Part shown: positions 9,373-18,980 of the stretch, piece by piece
Layout of the letters: every line of letters starts with the position of its first letter
Position numbering within the stretch: position 1 is the first letter of the stretch
From: Chryseotalea sp. WA131a
Lineage (GTDB): Bacteria > Bacteroidota > Bacteroidia > Cytophagales > Cyclobacteriaceae
Assembly: GCA_025370075.1 (NCBI GenBank)
Contig: CP073016.1
Span: 434,001-498,000, forward strand
DNA length: 64,000 nucleotides
Direction of reading: 5' to 3'
The notes under the pieces: model-generated
What the model was told of the DNA's origin: nothing
What the model saw: the letters and a program-made list of their open reading frames with translations, nothing else
Databases searched by the model: none
Program-made: the position numbers and the translations under genes

Positions 9373-10542
9373 TTATTTCACGATCCTTCTCAACGAACTA
9401 ATTTCTCTCCAATTTGCTACTGTAATCTTATCGCTGCGGGTGAAGCTTTGTGGACCATCGTACAATAATATACCACCAGTCTGTTTTGCATAGCCATTCC
9501 ATTTGTGCATGTTAACCAGATGGTCATCTCGGTAAGTTTGTGCGGATTTTATTTCTACTGGCAATAGTTTCTTTCCACTTTCGATTAATAAATCGATTTC
9601 AATCCCCTTATTGTCGCGCCAATAGTAATAATTCACTTGACCCCCATTGTTGTATTTGTTTTTGAAGCACTCCGTTATCACTAAATTTTCAAATAATGCT
9701 CCACGAAAATGCGAGTTCACCACTTCATTTTCAGTTTTGATACCCAATAGTGAAGAAGCAAGCCCTGTATCATAAAAATAAAGTTTGGGTGTCTTTACCA
9801 ATCGCTTATTAAAATTTTTGTGGTGAGGCTTTAGTAGAAAAACAACATAGCTGCTTTCTAAAATACTCAACCAATTAGTTACCGTACGCACATCAATGCC
9901 ACACTCGTTGGCCAACGTGGCCGTATTCAATTGTTGACCAATTCGTCCGGCACATAGTTGCAGAAAGCGCGTGAATGAAATAGTGTCTGTAATGTTCTTC
10001 AATTGGCGCACATCGCGCTCTACATAGGTGCGAATGTAAGCTGGATACCACAGGTTTGGATTTCGGTTGCGGTCGTAGATTTCTGGATAGCAACCTCTCC
10101 ATAGCAATTGATTGGTCGAAATATTTTTCAGATTTAGCTTTTCTAGTTCACCGTAGCAAAAGGGCAACAAGTCAATATAGCCAATTCGACCTGCTAGTGT
10201 TTGTGATATGGACGCCTGCAGTAAAAAATTATTGCTTCCTGTGAGTATGAACAAACCGTCTTTCTTTGTGTCGTCTAGAATCTTTTGCAGATAACTAAAC
10301 AACGAAGGCACACGCTGTGCTTCATCAATGATGGCTCCATTTTTGAAACGCTCTAAAAAAGAACGCGGATCGGTTTCTGCTTGCAGGCGTTCATCAGGAT
10401 CTTCTAAAGATACATAAGGCTTTTTAGGAAATACATCTTTGGCCAACGTGGTTTTGCCGCTTTGGCGAGGACCCACTACCGCTACCGAGCGAAACTCTTT
10501 TGCCAACAGGCGCAACCATTTTTCAGCATTTCGTTGTATCAT
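9373..10542 (-). CDS. AAA ATPase with DUF4143 domain
   Basis: 389 residues. N-terminal AAA domain with Walker A GPRQSGKTTL (residues 23-32), Walker B GAIIDEAQRVPSL and sensor motif FILTGSNNFLL. The C-terminal part is a DUF4143 domain with the restriction-like nuclease-type sequence GIEIDLLIESGKKLLPVEIKS (Asp, Glu and Lys in the PD-(D/E)XK pattern). Proteins of this kind are widespread and mobile in bacteria and archaea; their role is not settled. It is divergent from hslU, with a copy of the 37-bp inverted repeat in between. Confidence 0.85.
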   Translation of the reverse strand: MIQRNAEKWLRLLAKEFRSVAVVGPRQSGKTTLAKDVFPKKPYVSLEDPDERLQAETDPRSFLERFKNGAIIDEAQRVPSLFSYLQKILDDTKKDGLFILTGSNNFLLQASISQTLAGRIGYIDLLPFCYGELEKLNLKNISTNQLLWRGCYPEIYDRNRNPNLWYPAYIRTYVERDVRQLKNITDTISFTRFLQLCAGRIGQQLNTATLANECGIDVRTVTNWLSILESSYVVFLLKPHHKNFNKRLVKTPKLYFYDTGLASSLLGIKTENEVVNSHFRGALFENLVITECFKNKYNNGGQVNYYYWRDNKGIEIDLLIESGKKLLPVEIKSAQTYRDDHLVNMHKWNGYAKQTGGILLYDGPQSFTRSDKITVANWREISSLRRIVK

Positions 10543-10633
10543 TTTTGGGAAGGCTATAAATACATTACTAGATATTCAATATTTATTTCTGTGTAAAAAT
10601 AGCCTATTTTAAGCTAAAAATCAATATCAATTC

Positions 10634-10670
10634 GTACAAATCATACATTCGACTGTCAGAATTGTACTAT
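10634..10670. repeat. 37-bp inverted-repeat element, copy 2
   Basis: GTACAAAT (10634-10641) pairs with AATTGTAC (10660-10667) at 7 of 8 positions, and the central CATTCGACT is shared with copy 1 at 7159. It lies in the divergent region between the DUF4143 ATPase and hslU. Confidence 0.6.
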
Positions 10671-10788
10671 TAGTTAATTTATGAGTGGTCGCTAATTGTA
10701 TGTTTGAGCAATAGATTTGTCTTTCTTAAATTTAAATTTTTCCATTCGTTAAAGAGACCCTACCTTTACAATTTATTATCAAATTCAA

Positions 10789-12183
10789 ATGGAAAAAATT
10801 GGAGGATTGACCCCACAGGAAATCGTAATAGAACTGGACAAATACATCATCGGCCAAATGGAGGCCAAGCGAAATGTGGCGATTGCTTTGCGAAATCGAT
10901 GGAGGCGCATGAACGTGCAGTCGGAAATCAAAAATGATATTATCCCCAACAATATTTTAATGATTGGTGCAACAGGTGTTGGCAAAACCGAAATCGCTAG
11001 GAGACTGGCAAAAATTGCCGATGCTCCTTTTGTAAAAGTGGAAGCTTCAAAATTTACCGAAGTAGGGTATGTGGGCCGCGATGTGGAGAGCATGGTGCGC
11101 GATTTGGTGGAGCAATCGGTGAACATGGTAAAGGCGAAGAGAAAAGAGGAGGTAAAAGAAAAGGCAGCAGCCGTGGTGGAAGAAATTATTTTAGATGCGC
11201 TCATTCCGCCTATGCGACAGTCGGCAGGGTTTCAAATACAGAATGGCGATTCGGAAGAAGTCCCTACCTCCGATGTGGAACTGAATGAGCGAACAAGAAA
11301 TTTGTTTCGCGAGAAAATCAAGAATGGTGAATTGGAAGAACGCAAAATTGAAATCGACATTAAGCAAAGCGGTGGAGGCAATGTGGGTATGATTGGCGCG
11401 GGCATGATGGACGAAGTGTCAATGATGAACTTGCAAGAAATGATCAGTGGTATGATGCCCAAGAAAGGAAAGAAACGGAAAGTAACAGTGGCAGAAGCCC
11501 GCAAGATTTTATTGGAAGAAGAAGCCTCGAAGTTGATTGACATGGACGAAGTGAAAGAAGAGGCCATTCGCAAAGCGGAGAACGCAGGGATTATTTTTAT
11601 TGACGAGATAGACAAGATTGCCTCCGGTGCTGGCAAGAAAGGCGGCAGCGGCCCCGATGTGAGTAGGGAAGGTGTGCAACGCGATTTGTTGCCCATCGTA
11701 GAGGGCAGCACGGTCAATACAAAGCACGGGGTGATTAAAACCGACCATGTGCTGTTCATTGCTGCAGGCGCGTTCCATATCTCCAAGCCTTCTGATTTGA
11801 TTCCTGAATTACAAGGTAGATTCCCCATTCGCGTGGAGTTGAATAGTTTGAACAAGGAAGATTTTGTGCGCATCCTTAAAGAGCCTAAGAATGCGCTCAC
11901 AAAACAATATCACGCTTTGTTTAATTCGGAAAGTGTTTCGATTGCTTTTGATGAAGATGCCATTGATGAAATTGCACAAGCGGCTTTTGACATCAATTCA
12001 GAAATTGAAAACATTGGTGCGCGCAGGTTACACACCGTGATGAGCCGCTTGTTGAATGAGTTTTTATTTGATGTTCCCGATAAAATCAAGCCATCCTCAG
12101 AAATAAATATTACCAAAGCGATGGTGAAAGAAAAATTGAGTGGATTGATTAAGAATAAAGATTTGAGTGAGTATATTTTGTAG
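10789..12183 (+). CDS. hslU: ATP-dependent protease ATPase subunit HslU
   Basis: 464 residues covering all of HslU (ClpY): N-terminal TPQEIVIELDKYIIGQ, Walker A GATGVGKTE (about 58-66), the pore loop GYVGRDVE, the inserted I domain (about 110-235, here rich in Gly and Met), Walker B IIFIDEIDKIA and the sensor region GRFPIRVELNSL. HslU unfolds substrates and feeds them to the HslV peptidase. No hslV is adjacent; upstream is a divergent gene and downstream is an intergenic stretch, so the peptidase must be elsewhere. Confidence 0.96.
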   Translation: MEKIGGLTPQEIVIELDKYIIGQMEAKRNVAIALRNRWRRMNVQSEIKNDIIPNNILMIGATGVGKTEIARRLAKIADAPFVKVEASKFTEVGYVGRDVESMVRDLVEQSVNMVKAKRKEEVKEKAAAVVEEIILDALIPPMRQSAGFQIQNGDSEEVPTSDVELNERTRNLFREKIKNGELEERKIEIDIKQSGGGNVGMIGAGMMDEVSMMNLQEMISGMMPKKGKKRKVTVAEARKILLEEEASKLIDMDEVKEEAIRKAENAGIIFIDEIDKIASGAGKKGGSGPDVSREGVQRDLLPIVEGSTVNTKHGVIKTDHVLFIAAGAFHISKPSDLIPELQGRFPIRVELNSLNKEDFVRILKEPKNALTKQYHALFNSESVSIAFDEDAIDEIAQAAFDINSEIENIGARRLHTVMSRLLNEFLFDVPDKIKPSSEINITKAMVKEKLSGLIKNKDLSEYIL

Positions 12184-12652
12184 TAATCTACTGAAGTCGG
12201 TCGTATTGAGTTAGTTCTGATTATTAACCTTTACTCTTTTATACAGGGTTTAAGGTGGGCGAGATATAGTTATTGAAATAGTCATTCTCTGGGATTGCAA
12301 GGGTGAAGTTCTTATTTGGTTGGGCAATATCGCATGACGTTACGATTAAAATAATTATCAACGAGGTAAGAAGAGAAAGATTTGGCAAATGAATTCTAAA
12401 CACAAGATTCTTTTTATTGTCTGAAAATATCAATACATTGTATTTACAGCACAGATTCCAAGTAAATTATCACCTGTATGGTTGAGTCTTTCAGTCTACT
12501 TCGTATTAACGGCTAGACAATAAATTATCTGTTGACCGTTCAGCGCATGGAGGTACGTGGGGTCAGGTGGTTTCCATTTCACTTATTTACTACTTTTTTT
12601 ACCTTGGTTTTTATTGCAGCGAATTTTTGTTAAACTTTTTTTGAGTTGGTTA
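12184..12652. other. Intergenic region with one doubtful small gene
   Basis: Between hslU and the barrel gene. It holds a possible 64-residue lipoprotein on the minus strand (12239-12433) and otherwise nothing recognisable. The + strand frame of the barrel gene extends back to 12557, but those codons precede a clear signal peptide start at 12653. Confidence 0.4.
12239..12433 (-). CDS. Possible small lipoprotein
   Basis: 64 residues. After a basic N-terminus comes a hydrophobic run and a lipobox-like IVTSC at about residues 30-34, followed by a short polar tail. No family is recognised. It may be a chance reading frame. Confidence 0.3.
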   Translation of the reverse strand: MIFSDNKKNLVFRIHLPNLSLLTSLIIILIVTSCDIAQPNKNFTLAIPENDYFNNYISPTLNPV

Positions 12653-14449
12653 ATGAACGTGAATCGAATTCTTGCATTTCTTTTTTTTGGGGCCCTATTC
12701 TTCCCCTCTCCATTGGTTGGCCAAAGGGCGGACTCAGGTAAGGGAGTGAATAGGATCGTCAAAAAAGCTTACCTGGAAGGGCTAAAGTTGATCACCACCA
12801 TACCCAGTGATACCACAGTAAACATTCGAAATGCAGAAGCCTTTTTACCTTTTCAAAACAAGATTATACGGGATATATACATTCAGCAGATTGGTTTTGA
12901 AAAATCGATTTATGATAGCATGCATCGCACAGAGGCTTTTGTGAATAGGGTGGCCAACGGCCTGCATAGAAGGACTCGCGAAGCAACAGTTCGAAAACAT
13001 TTGTTTTTTCACAAAAACAAACCTCTAAACCCTTTCTTATTGGCCGACAACGAGCGTTACCTGCGCGACCGTGATTTCATATTGGATTGCCGCATGGTGG
13101 TAACACCAACTTCAGAAGGTTCAGACTCCGTAGATATTACCGTGATTACGCGCGATGTGTTTAGCTTAGGTTTCAACTTGGGTGGAAGCATTCCAACTGC
13201 TCCGCAATTTGGAGTTTACGATAATAATTTTTTGGGTCGAGGTCAACGATTAATATTTACAGGGCTTTATGACCCTGGCAGAAACCCAACATTTGGGTGG
13301 TCGAGTTTTTTTCGGAAAAGTAGCTTGCTCGGAACCTTGGTAGATTTAGAGCTAGGTTATTCGGAATTGAAAACAGGGACAATCATAGGGCTGGAAAGTG
13401 AATACTCCTATTCTATTCGACTCAATAGGCCATTGGTTTCTCCTTATTCCAGATTGGCGGGTGGTATAGATCTTAGTAAAAACTGGTCGCGAAATCTCTT
13501 TTCAAAGCCTGACAGTATATTCCAGAATTATCGATACAACATGGCCGACTATTGGATCGGTTACAACTTTGGTGTTGGCCAAAAGTTGGAAAATCAATTT
13601 CGCTACTTTTTTGCAGTGCGGTATTTTGATGGAGATATCTTGAATCAATTTAGAGAACTTGAGTTGGGTGGGCAATTTCAATCAACCCGGCTGCTTGCTT
13701 ATTTAGGTGAGTTTACGATTTATCGGCAAGAGTTTTACAAAACCCGTTACATCTTTGGATTTGGCCGCACAGAGGATGTGCCAGTGGGGTTGTCGTTATC
13801 GTTTACCGCTGGTTATACTACTCAATTAGCGCAAAGCCGAAGCTACCTAGGTGCAAAACTGAAGTACTCATGGGTAAACCTGATCGGTAATATCTTTCGG
13901 TTCGAGTTGCAAACCGGAAGTTACAGCACCAACTACAATTCACTGGAAGATGCGGTTGTAAATGCTCGTGCTACTTATTATACACGGGCAGTCAGCATGG
14001 GCAAAAATAAACTCCGGACCATGTTATCGTTGGGGTATGTCGGGCTCTTCAACCGCACTCTTTCTGGTTCTATCGGGATTAAACTAACGGATTTGCAAGG
14101 CCTTGTTCCCACTATATTGGACGGGCGCACTAAATTTCAAGGAAGAATAGAGTCCACTTTGTACACCCGGTTGAAACCTATTGGCTTTCGTATCGCGCCT
14201 TTTGTAGGAGCCGATTTGGTATCCATTGGTTGCGGCAATTGCACGAGAGGTACACAGACGGGCTATGCAATCAGTTCTGGCGTTCGATTCCGAAATGAAA
14301 ACCTTATTTTTGGTACAGTAGAGGTTCGCTTCACCTTCTTTCCAAATTCTGATTTTGGTCAAGGCAACTGGGGTTCGCAGTTTAATGAAAATTTAAAAAT
14401 CAGGAATTCTGATTTGCTGGTTCGGGCGCCTGCACTTGTGCCTTATTAA
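12653..14449 (+). CDS. BamA/TamA-like outer membrane beta-barrel protein
   Basis: 598 residues from the ATG at 12653, whose product starts with a signal peptide (MNVNRILAFLFFGALFF, end near VGQ). The first 180 residues look like one POTRA-type or linker segment; the rest is a long series of alternating polar and aromatic strands with short turns, ending in RNSDLLVRAPALVPY. This fits the surface antigen/Omp85-like superfamily. It may insert or display other outer membrane proteins. It is followed by a second envelope protein in the same orientation. The exact family is uncertain. Confidence 0.65.
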   Translation: MNVNRILAFLFFGALFFPSPLVGQRADSGKGVNRIVKKAYLEGLKLITTIPSDTTVNIRNAEAFLPFQNKIIRDIYIQQIGFEKSIYDSMHRTEAFVNRVANGLHRRTREATVRKHLFFHKNKPLNPFLLADNERYLRDRDFILDCRMVVTPTSEGSDSVDITVITRDVFSLGFNLGGSIPTAPQFGVYDNNFLGRGQRLIFTGLYDPGRNPTFGWSSFFRKSSLLGTLVDLELGYSELKTGTIIGLESEYSYSIRLNRPLVSPYSRLAGGIDLSKNWSRNLFSKPDSIFQNYRYNMADYWIGYNFGVGQKLENQFRYFFAVRYFDGDILNQFRELELGGQFQSTRLLAYLGEFTIYRQEFYKTRYIFGFGRTEDVPVGLSLSFTAGYTTQLAQSRSYLGAKLKYSWVNLIGNIFRFELQTGSYSTNYNSLEDAVVNARATYYTRAVSMGKNKLRTMLSLGYVGLFNRTLSGSIGIKLTDLQGLVPTILDGRTKFQGRIESTLYTRLKPIGFRIAPFVGADLVSIGCGNCTRGTQTGYAISSGVRFRNENLIFGTVEVRFTFFPNSDFGQGNWGSQFNENLKIRNSDLLVRAPALVPY

Positions 14450-14576
14450 AAACCCTTTTTAGAACTAAGCCGACTATGTAAATAGATAGGATGACTAATT
14501 TGCGAGCAGCCACAATCGATTTTAGAATAAAATGCTTGGCCATGAAAATTTTATAACTTGTGTTGTTTGATTAGAC

Positions 14577-15608
14577 ATGAAGAAACAATTGCTATATCTA
14601 TTTACAATACTCATTTCATTGCCCGCGTTGGCCCAAAAGAAAGATTCGCTTCGTGCCATTTATGTAGAACGATACCCCGATCATTTTTTTGTTTGGCCAA
14701 TCATCAAATTGCGCACAAGCACCTTTGATATTCAAAACAAGCCAGGAGGTGGTGAAAAATTGACCTATCGCCCCACCAATACTATTGGTGTGGGCGTGGG
14801 AATGTACGTATTCGAAATTGGATTTGAGCTGGTTTTTGCCATGCCAATTGAAGAGAAAAAGAAAAATCTTTTTGGGGAGTCAAAGGTGAGTGATTTACAG
14901 TTGAATGCGCTGGGCAAAAACTGGGGAGTCGATCTTTTCACACAAACATACAAGGGTTTTTATCGCGAAGATGCCAGACGAGGTATTCCGGCCAACACAC
15001 CATTTCCACAACGTCCTGATATTCGAGTCGGCAATACGGGTATCAACGGCATTTATACATTTAATAAAAACAGATTTTCGTTACGTTCGTCTTATAATTT
15101 CTCTGAGAGGCAACTCAAAAGCAGTGGCTCTTTTTTGTTGTCAGGAACGCTTAACTTTTTTAATCTAAAAGCTGATTCAACAGTGTATGGATCCTTTTAC
15201 GAATCAATTTTTGGCACCAAGGGTAATTTTAATGAGATCACAAGTACCACATTTAGTATCGCCCCTGGTTATTCGTATAATTTAGTTTTGGCAAAGCGGT
15301 TTTTTGTAAATGTATCTTTATCAGTGGGACCGGCACAACATTGGATTTCTTATCGAACAATTAACGGAGAAACTGATGATCAAATATTAAACGCCTTTGC
15401 AGATTTTAGAGTGGGCATTGGTTATAACGGTAAGCGTTTCTTTGCTGGTACCAATTTTGTACAGCAGTCTAGAAGTTTCCGATTTGAAGACATTGTTTTT
15501 ACCAGTTCAAACGCCACCTTTAAGCTCTTGGTTGGATATCGCTTTAAAGAATGCGGTTTTCTAAAATGGCGAGCAGGTGATTTGCCTGGAATAATTTTTA
15601 ATAAATGA
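14577..15608 (+). CDS. DUF4421-like exported outer membrane protein
   Basis: 343 residues with a signal peptide (MKKQLLYLFTILISLPALAQ). The mature part has amphipathic beta strands and the features YRPTNTIGVGVGMYVFEIGFEL and RFSLRSSYNFSERQLKSSGSF typical of Bacteroidota DUF4421 proteins, which are predicted outer membrane barrels. Function unknown. The last residues (LVGYRFKECGFLKWRAGD) carry on strand patterns. It lies 127 bp after the barrel gene on the same strand. Confidence 0.65.
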   Translation: MKKQLLYLFTILISLPALAQKKDSLRAIYVERYPDHFFVWPIIKLRTSTFDIQNKPGGGEKLTYRPTNTIGVGVGMYVFEIGFELVFAMPIEEKKKNLFGESKVSDLQLNALGKNWGVDLFTQTYKGFYREDARRGIPANTPFPQRPDIRVGNTGINGIYTFNKNRFSLRSSYNFSERQLKSSGSFLLSGTLNFFNLKADSTVYGSFYESIFGTKGNFNEITSTTFSIAPGYSYNLVLAKRFFVNVSLSVGPAQHWISYRTINGETDDQILNAFADFRVGIGYNGKRFFAGTNFVQQSRSFRFEDIVFTSSNATFKLLVGYRFKECGFLKWRAGDLPGIIFNK

Positions 15609-15677
15609 ACTGCCTTAAATTTGATTTAAATAATTTGTTTTGTATAATCAAAATTAGAAACTTTTTCTACCTAACCA

Positions 15678-16358
15678 ATGCCATCTAAAAATTTGTTTTG
15701 GGTCAAAGAATATGGCTTCATCTGGCTGCTGGTTATTGTTGTAGCAGTTATTGCAGCCACTCAGTTTTCATCAGGCGCATCAACAGTTCATGTTCTCTTG
15801 ATCCGCACAGGCTTTTATTTTATTATGATCATCGGCATTGCTGCCTCTACACTTTCACTCACACTTAAAAGGGTAGGGTATGGGATGGCGGCAATTTTGT
15901 TGTTGCTCGCTATTGCACTCACAGTTTTCTCTAGCCGAACCTTTCAAGTGGTGTATCTTTTGGCAACAGCGGTTTATCTAATCAGTGTTCTGATAGTCAT
16001 CTTTGCAACTATCTTCGATGGCAACCAAATGACAACGAACAAGATCATTGGAGGTGTTGCAGCCTATTTATTGCTTGCACAAATGTGGACTGCGCTATAT
16101 ATGGCAGTGGACTTAATAAACCCGAACTCTTTTCTGTTGGGAGGTAAGCCCATCGTTGAAGATGCAATGGAGCACCTTTCCTACTTTAGTTTTATTACAC
16201 TTTCCACCACGGGTTACGGAGATGTGACGGCCATTGAGCCCTTAGCAAGAACCTTAGTAATTTTCGAAACACTTATTGGCCAGCTATTTCCAGCGATTTT
16301 TATCGCAAAACTAGTTAATTCACACAAAGGACATTCAAAATATCAAAACGTTGACTGA
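15678..16358 (+). CDS. Two-pore-helix potassium channel family protein
   Basis: 226 residues, with about five to six hydrophobic helices. Near residues 170-185 is FITLSTTGYGDVTAIEPLART, which contains the K+ selectivity filter (TTGYGD), followed by a final membrane helix ending in IAKLVNSH. Upstream helices are unlike a voltage sensor with regular Arg residues, so this is a simple leak-type channel domain. It should sit in the inner membrane and conduct potassium. There is no attached regulatory domain. Confidence 0.85.
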   Translation: MPSKNLFWVKEYGFIWLLVIVVAVIAATQFSSGASTVHVLLIRTGFYFIMIIGIAASTLSLTLKRVGYGMAAILLLLAIALTVFSSRTFQVVYLLATAVYLISVLIVIFATIFDGNQMTTNKIIGGVAAYLLLAQMWTALYMAVDLINPNSFLLGGKPIVEDAMEHLSYFSFITLSTTGYGDVTAIEPLARTLVIFETLIGQLFPAIFIAKLVNSHKGHSKYQNVD

Positions 16359-16454
16359 TGAAATTATTTGGGTAGTGTGCAAAAAAATCCTCTAACAAAT
16401 TGTATCGTTGTGCGTGATACTGGCAAAAATTAAAGAAAACTTAACATTGAAAAA

Positions 16455-17369
16455 ATGACAGACAAAACAGACGATGAGAAAATTGATGAGTTAAACAATA
16501 CTTTATCAGAAAACCTTTCAGAAAATAGTATTCAACCAAAAGAAACAGAAACTAAGGAGTCAAATAAAGAAGCAAAGAATATGGAAGTACATCATCACTC
16601 GCATTCAAACCATGGAAAGAAAAATTGGAAACATTATTTTTGGGAGTTTTTAATGTTATTCCTTGCGATTTTTAGCGGTTTTTATGCCCATTATCAATTG
16701 GAGCATAAATTGGAAAACGAATGGGCAAAGGAATTGGCTAAAAGTTTTTATCAGGAAATCAAGAATGATTCGATTACAGCTAGAGTAAAAGGCCAAAACA
16801 AGCTTAAGCAGGAAGCTGCATTAGAATATCTGATTAGCTATTTCCGTGATAGCAGCCTGACGAATGTCCCTAAAGAATTTGCTATTAATTTTATATATGG
16901 GCTTAACTTTCTTTCACCTACTCAATTTGAACCAAGAACAGTAATACTCGATCAACTAAGTAACTCAGGCTCTCTACGGTATTTCAAAAATGAGGAATTT
17001 CAAAATTTAGCTGGAGATTTAAATATAGCCATAAAAAATATCTATTATAGACATGAACTAGAATTGGAAATCAGATTACAATATATAAATCCCTTGCTCA
17101 TCAAACATTATGATTATAATTTTCACAATGAAATTAGAAAAGAGAGTAAGACTATTTTTGATGGTTTAGCTGCTTATGAAAGAAGTATGGAAATTGTTCC
17201 ATTTCACTTAAATAACCCAAATGAAATTGACAGGAAGAGCATAGTTAGTATTTTATCATTTTATAATGAAAATGTTGTTAATACTACCCAGAAAATTCAG
17301 CTACAAGAATATATTGAAATCAATGCAAAGTTACTCAAGCTTTTGAGGGACGATTATAATTTAAAATGA
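16455..17369 (+). CDS. DUF6090-like membrane-anchored protein
   Basis: 304 residues. A charged N-terminal tail with a His-rich stretch (HHHSHSNHGKK, about 47-57) is followed by KHYFWEFLMLFLAIFSGFYAHYQLEHKLE, a single membrane helix of the kind that defines DUF6090 proteins in Bacteroidota, and then a long helical domain. The role is not known. The His cluster could bind a metal, but this is only a guess. Confidence 0.65.
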   Translation: MTDKTDDEKIDELNNTLSENLSENSIQPKETETKESNKEAKNMEVHHHSHSNHGKKNWKHYFWEFLMLFLAIFSGFYAHYQLEHKLENEWAKELAKSFYQEIKNDSITARVKGQNKLKQEAALEYLISYFRDSSLTNVPKEFAINFIYGLNFLSPTQFEPRTVILDQLSNSGSLRYFKNEEFQNLAGDLNIAIKNIYYRHELELEIRLQYINPLLIKHYDYNFHNEIRKESKTIFDGLAAYERSMEIVPFHLNNPNEIDRKSIVSILSFYNENVVNTTQKIQLQEYIEINAKLLKLLRDDYNLK

Positions 17370-17574
17370 TCGCAACTAACACAAACCTTATCATTGATTT
17401 AGGATACTGATTGGTTCAAGATTTTCACTTCCATGATATTACCTTGGCATAGATATTTGTTCAATAGTGATCTTGATTTTAATGTTTATTGTTAAACAAC
17501 GAAATTTGTTGTCGCTAATGCAAAAAATTTGAAATGTTTTCAAAAATGTTTTAATTTCATCCAACACTTGTACC

Positions 17575-18405
17575 ATGAAAAACAAATCTGTTCATTTTGC
17601 ATCCTTTGCAATAGCAATAATAATAATAGCACTAACCTCAATTGCTCAGCTTAGTCTAGCCCAAACAGTTGCTACAGATAAATTAGTTATGTTGAGTGGT
17701 GAAGAAAAAATAGGTCAAGTAACTGAGGTAGGCGACACGTTTATCAAATTTATCCATAAGGGAGAGACATTAAACTATACGTTTAAAAAGTCAGACATCA
17801 ACAAGATTCAGTTTGCAAGTGGCCGGATTGAGTTTTTCACTCAGTCACCTCAAGTGGGAAAGGATTCTTTAAGAGCGGGTATTCAAGATCACCATAATGT
17901 GGTTGCGATACTACCATTTTCATACATCGGCAGTGGTGGAAGTCGCGATGAGAAAATGTCAGTAAAGGCGCAAGGGGATTGTTTTAATATCCTTAAGAAG
18001 GAATCGTCTCAATTAATTTTGCAAGATCCCATAACAACAAATGCGCTGCTAGTAAAGGGCGGGATAACGGAAGCGAATATTATCGGTTTTACGCCCAACG
18101 ATCTTGCGCAACTACTTGGGGCGGAATACATCATCTATTGCACGGTTACCATCAATCAACGCGGGTCGACCACTACAGGCACCAATTACTTTAACGCAAA
18201 AAATAGGGGCAACCGAACTTCCGGATTTGGTGTGGGCTCTTCCAGCTCAACGGCTAATTTTAATACTAATGTTGACATGAAAATATATACAGATCAAGGA
18301 CAGAATGTGTTTGCGCAGTCGCATAATTCTTTTTGGCCTAACGAAAATGCATATGAAACTACGTTGAAATATTTAATCAAACGCACACCTCTTCATCATA
18401 AATAA
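17575..18405 (+). CDS. Exported protein of unknown function
   Basis: 276 residues with a signal peptide (hydrophobic 8-25, end near LAQ). Residues 30-80 form a short beta domain (VMLSGEEKIGQVTEVGDTFIKF); residues 110-190 resemble the nucleotide/peptide-like fold of CsgG-type lipoproteins (VVAILPFSYIGSGG, LGAEYIIYCTVTIN). The region SGFGVGSSSSTANF is low complexity. Together with the next gene it could be part of an envelope unit. No precise family is recognised. Confidence 0.55.
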   Translation: MKNKSVHFASFAIAIIIIALTSIAQLSLAQTVATDKLVMLSGEEKIGQVTEVGDTFIKFIHKGETLNYTFKKSDINKIQFASGRIEFFTQSPQVGKDSLRAGIQDHHNVVAILPFSYIGSGGSRDEKMSVKAQGDCFNILKKESSQLILQDPITTNALLVKGGITEANIIGFTPNDLAQLLGAEYIIYCTVTINQRGSTTTGTNYFNAKNRGNRTSGFGVGSSSSTANFNTNVDMKIYTDQGQNVFAQSHNSFWPNENAYETTLKYLIKRTPLHHK

Positions 18406-18431
18406 TCCAAACAAAATAATCTAACTATTGC

Positions 18432-18911
18432 ATGAAAAAATTCTTGATTATCGCGCTAGTGGCTTTTGCCCATCAACTTTGCTTTGCCCAAAACGCCAAC
18501 GAACAAATTGAGTTAGTTCCTAAACGTTTTTTTAAAGACGAGGCCTATCGAAAATGCGGCATTGAGATGACGCCTACTCAATTGATGCAGGTTTTCAAAG
18601 ACGATCCTAAGATGACCCAATTTGTGAAGCCATTGGCGCTCAATTACGCGGGCGAAGCAATTTTGAAAGCAGTAGGTGGCGTATTGATTTTTTGGCCGCT
18701 AACCGAGTCGATCTACCGAGATAATCCAAATTGGAATCTCGCCTACATGGGAGTCGCCTGTTATTTGGTAGCAATCCCATTTCAAAACGGTTTTAGCAAA
18801 CGGGCAAAGTCGGCAATAGATTATTATAATAGTGGATACAAGCAAGCATCAAGAGTAAGTTTTAACTTGCAAGTCGATTCAAAAGGACTTGGGATTGCAA
18901 TGAAGTTTTGA
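18432..18911 (+). CDS. Small exported or membrane protein, unknown function
   Basis: 159 residues starting with a signal peptide (MKKFLIIALVAFAHQLCFAQ) 26 bp after the preceding gene, so likely the same transcript. The mature protein has two hydrophobic stretches (about 80-97 and 107-121). No family is recognised. Immediately downstream is the IS3 element. Confidence 0.55.
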   Translation: MKKFLIIALVAFAHQLCFAQNANEQIELVPKRFFKDEAYRKCGIEMTPTQLMQVFKDDPKMTQFVKPLALNYAGEAILKAVGGVLIFWPLTESIYRDNPNWNLAYMGVACYLVAIPFQNGFSKRAKSAIDYYNSGYKQASRVSFNLQVDSKGLGIAMKF

Positions 18912-18980
18912 TTTTTGCAGGTTCTAGAGAAATTTTCTATGCGCAAGCCAGGCATAAAGTCGGTGATCTGAAAGCTCCCC

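Noticed and set aside
12557..12652. Upstream start of the barrel gene
   Set aside because: The ATG at 12653 begins a clean signal peptide, while the longer form would bury it behind another hydrophobic stretch.
18912..18968. Gene fragment on the left side of IS3 continuing at 20223
   Set aside because: The left frame (FAGSREIFYAQARHK) cannot be joined convincingly to the right one, and no target duplication supports a simple insertion there.
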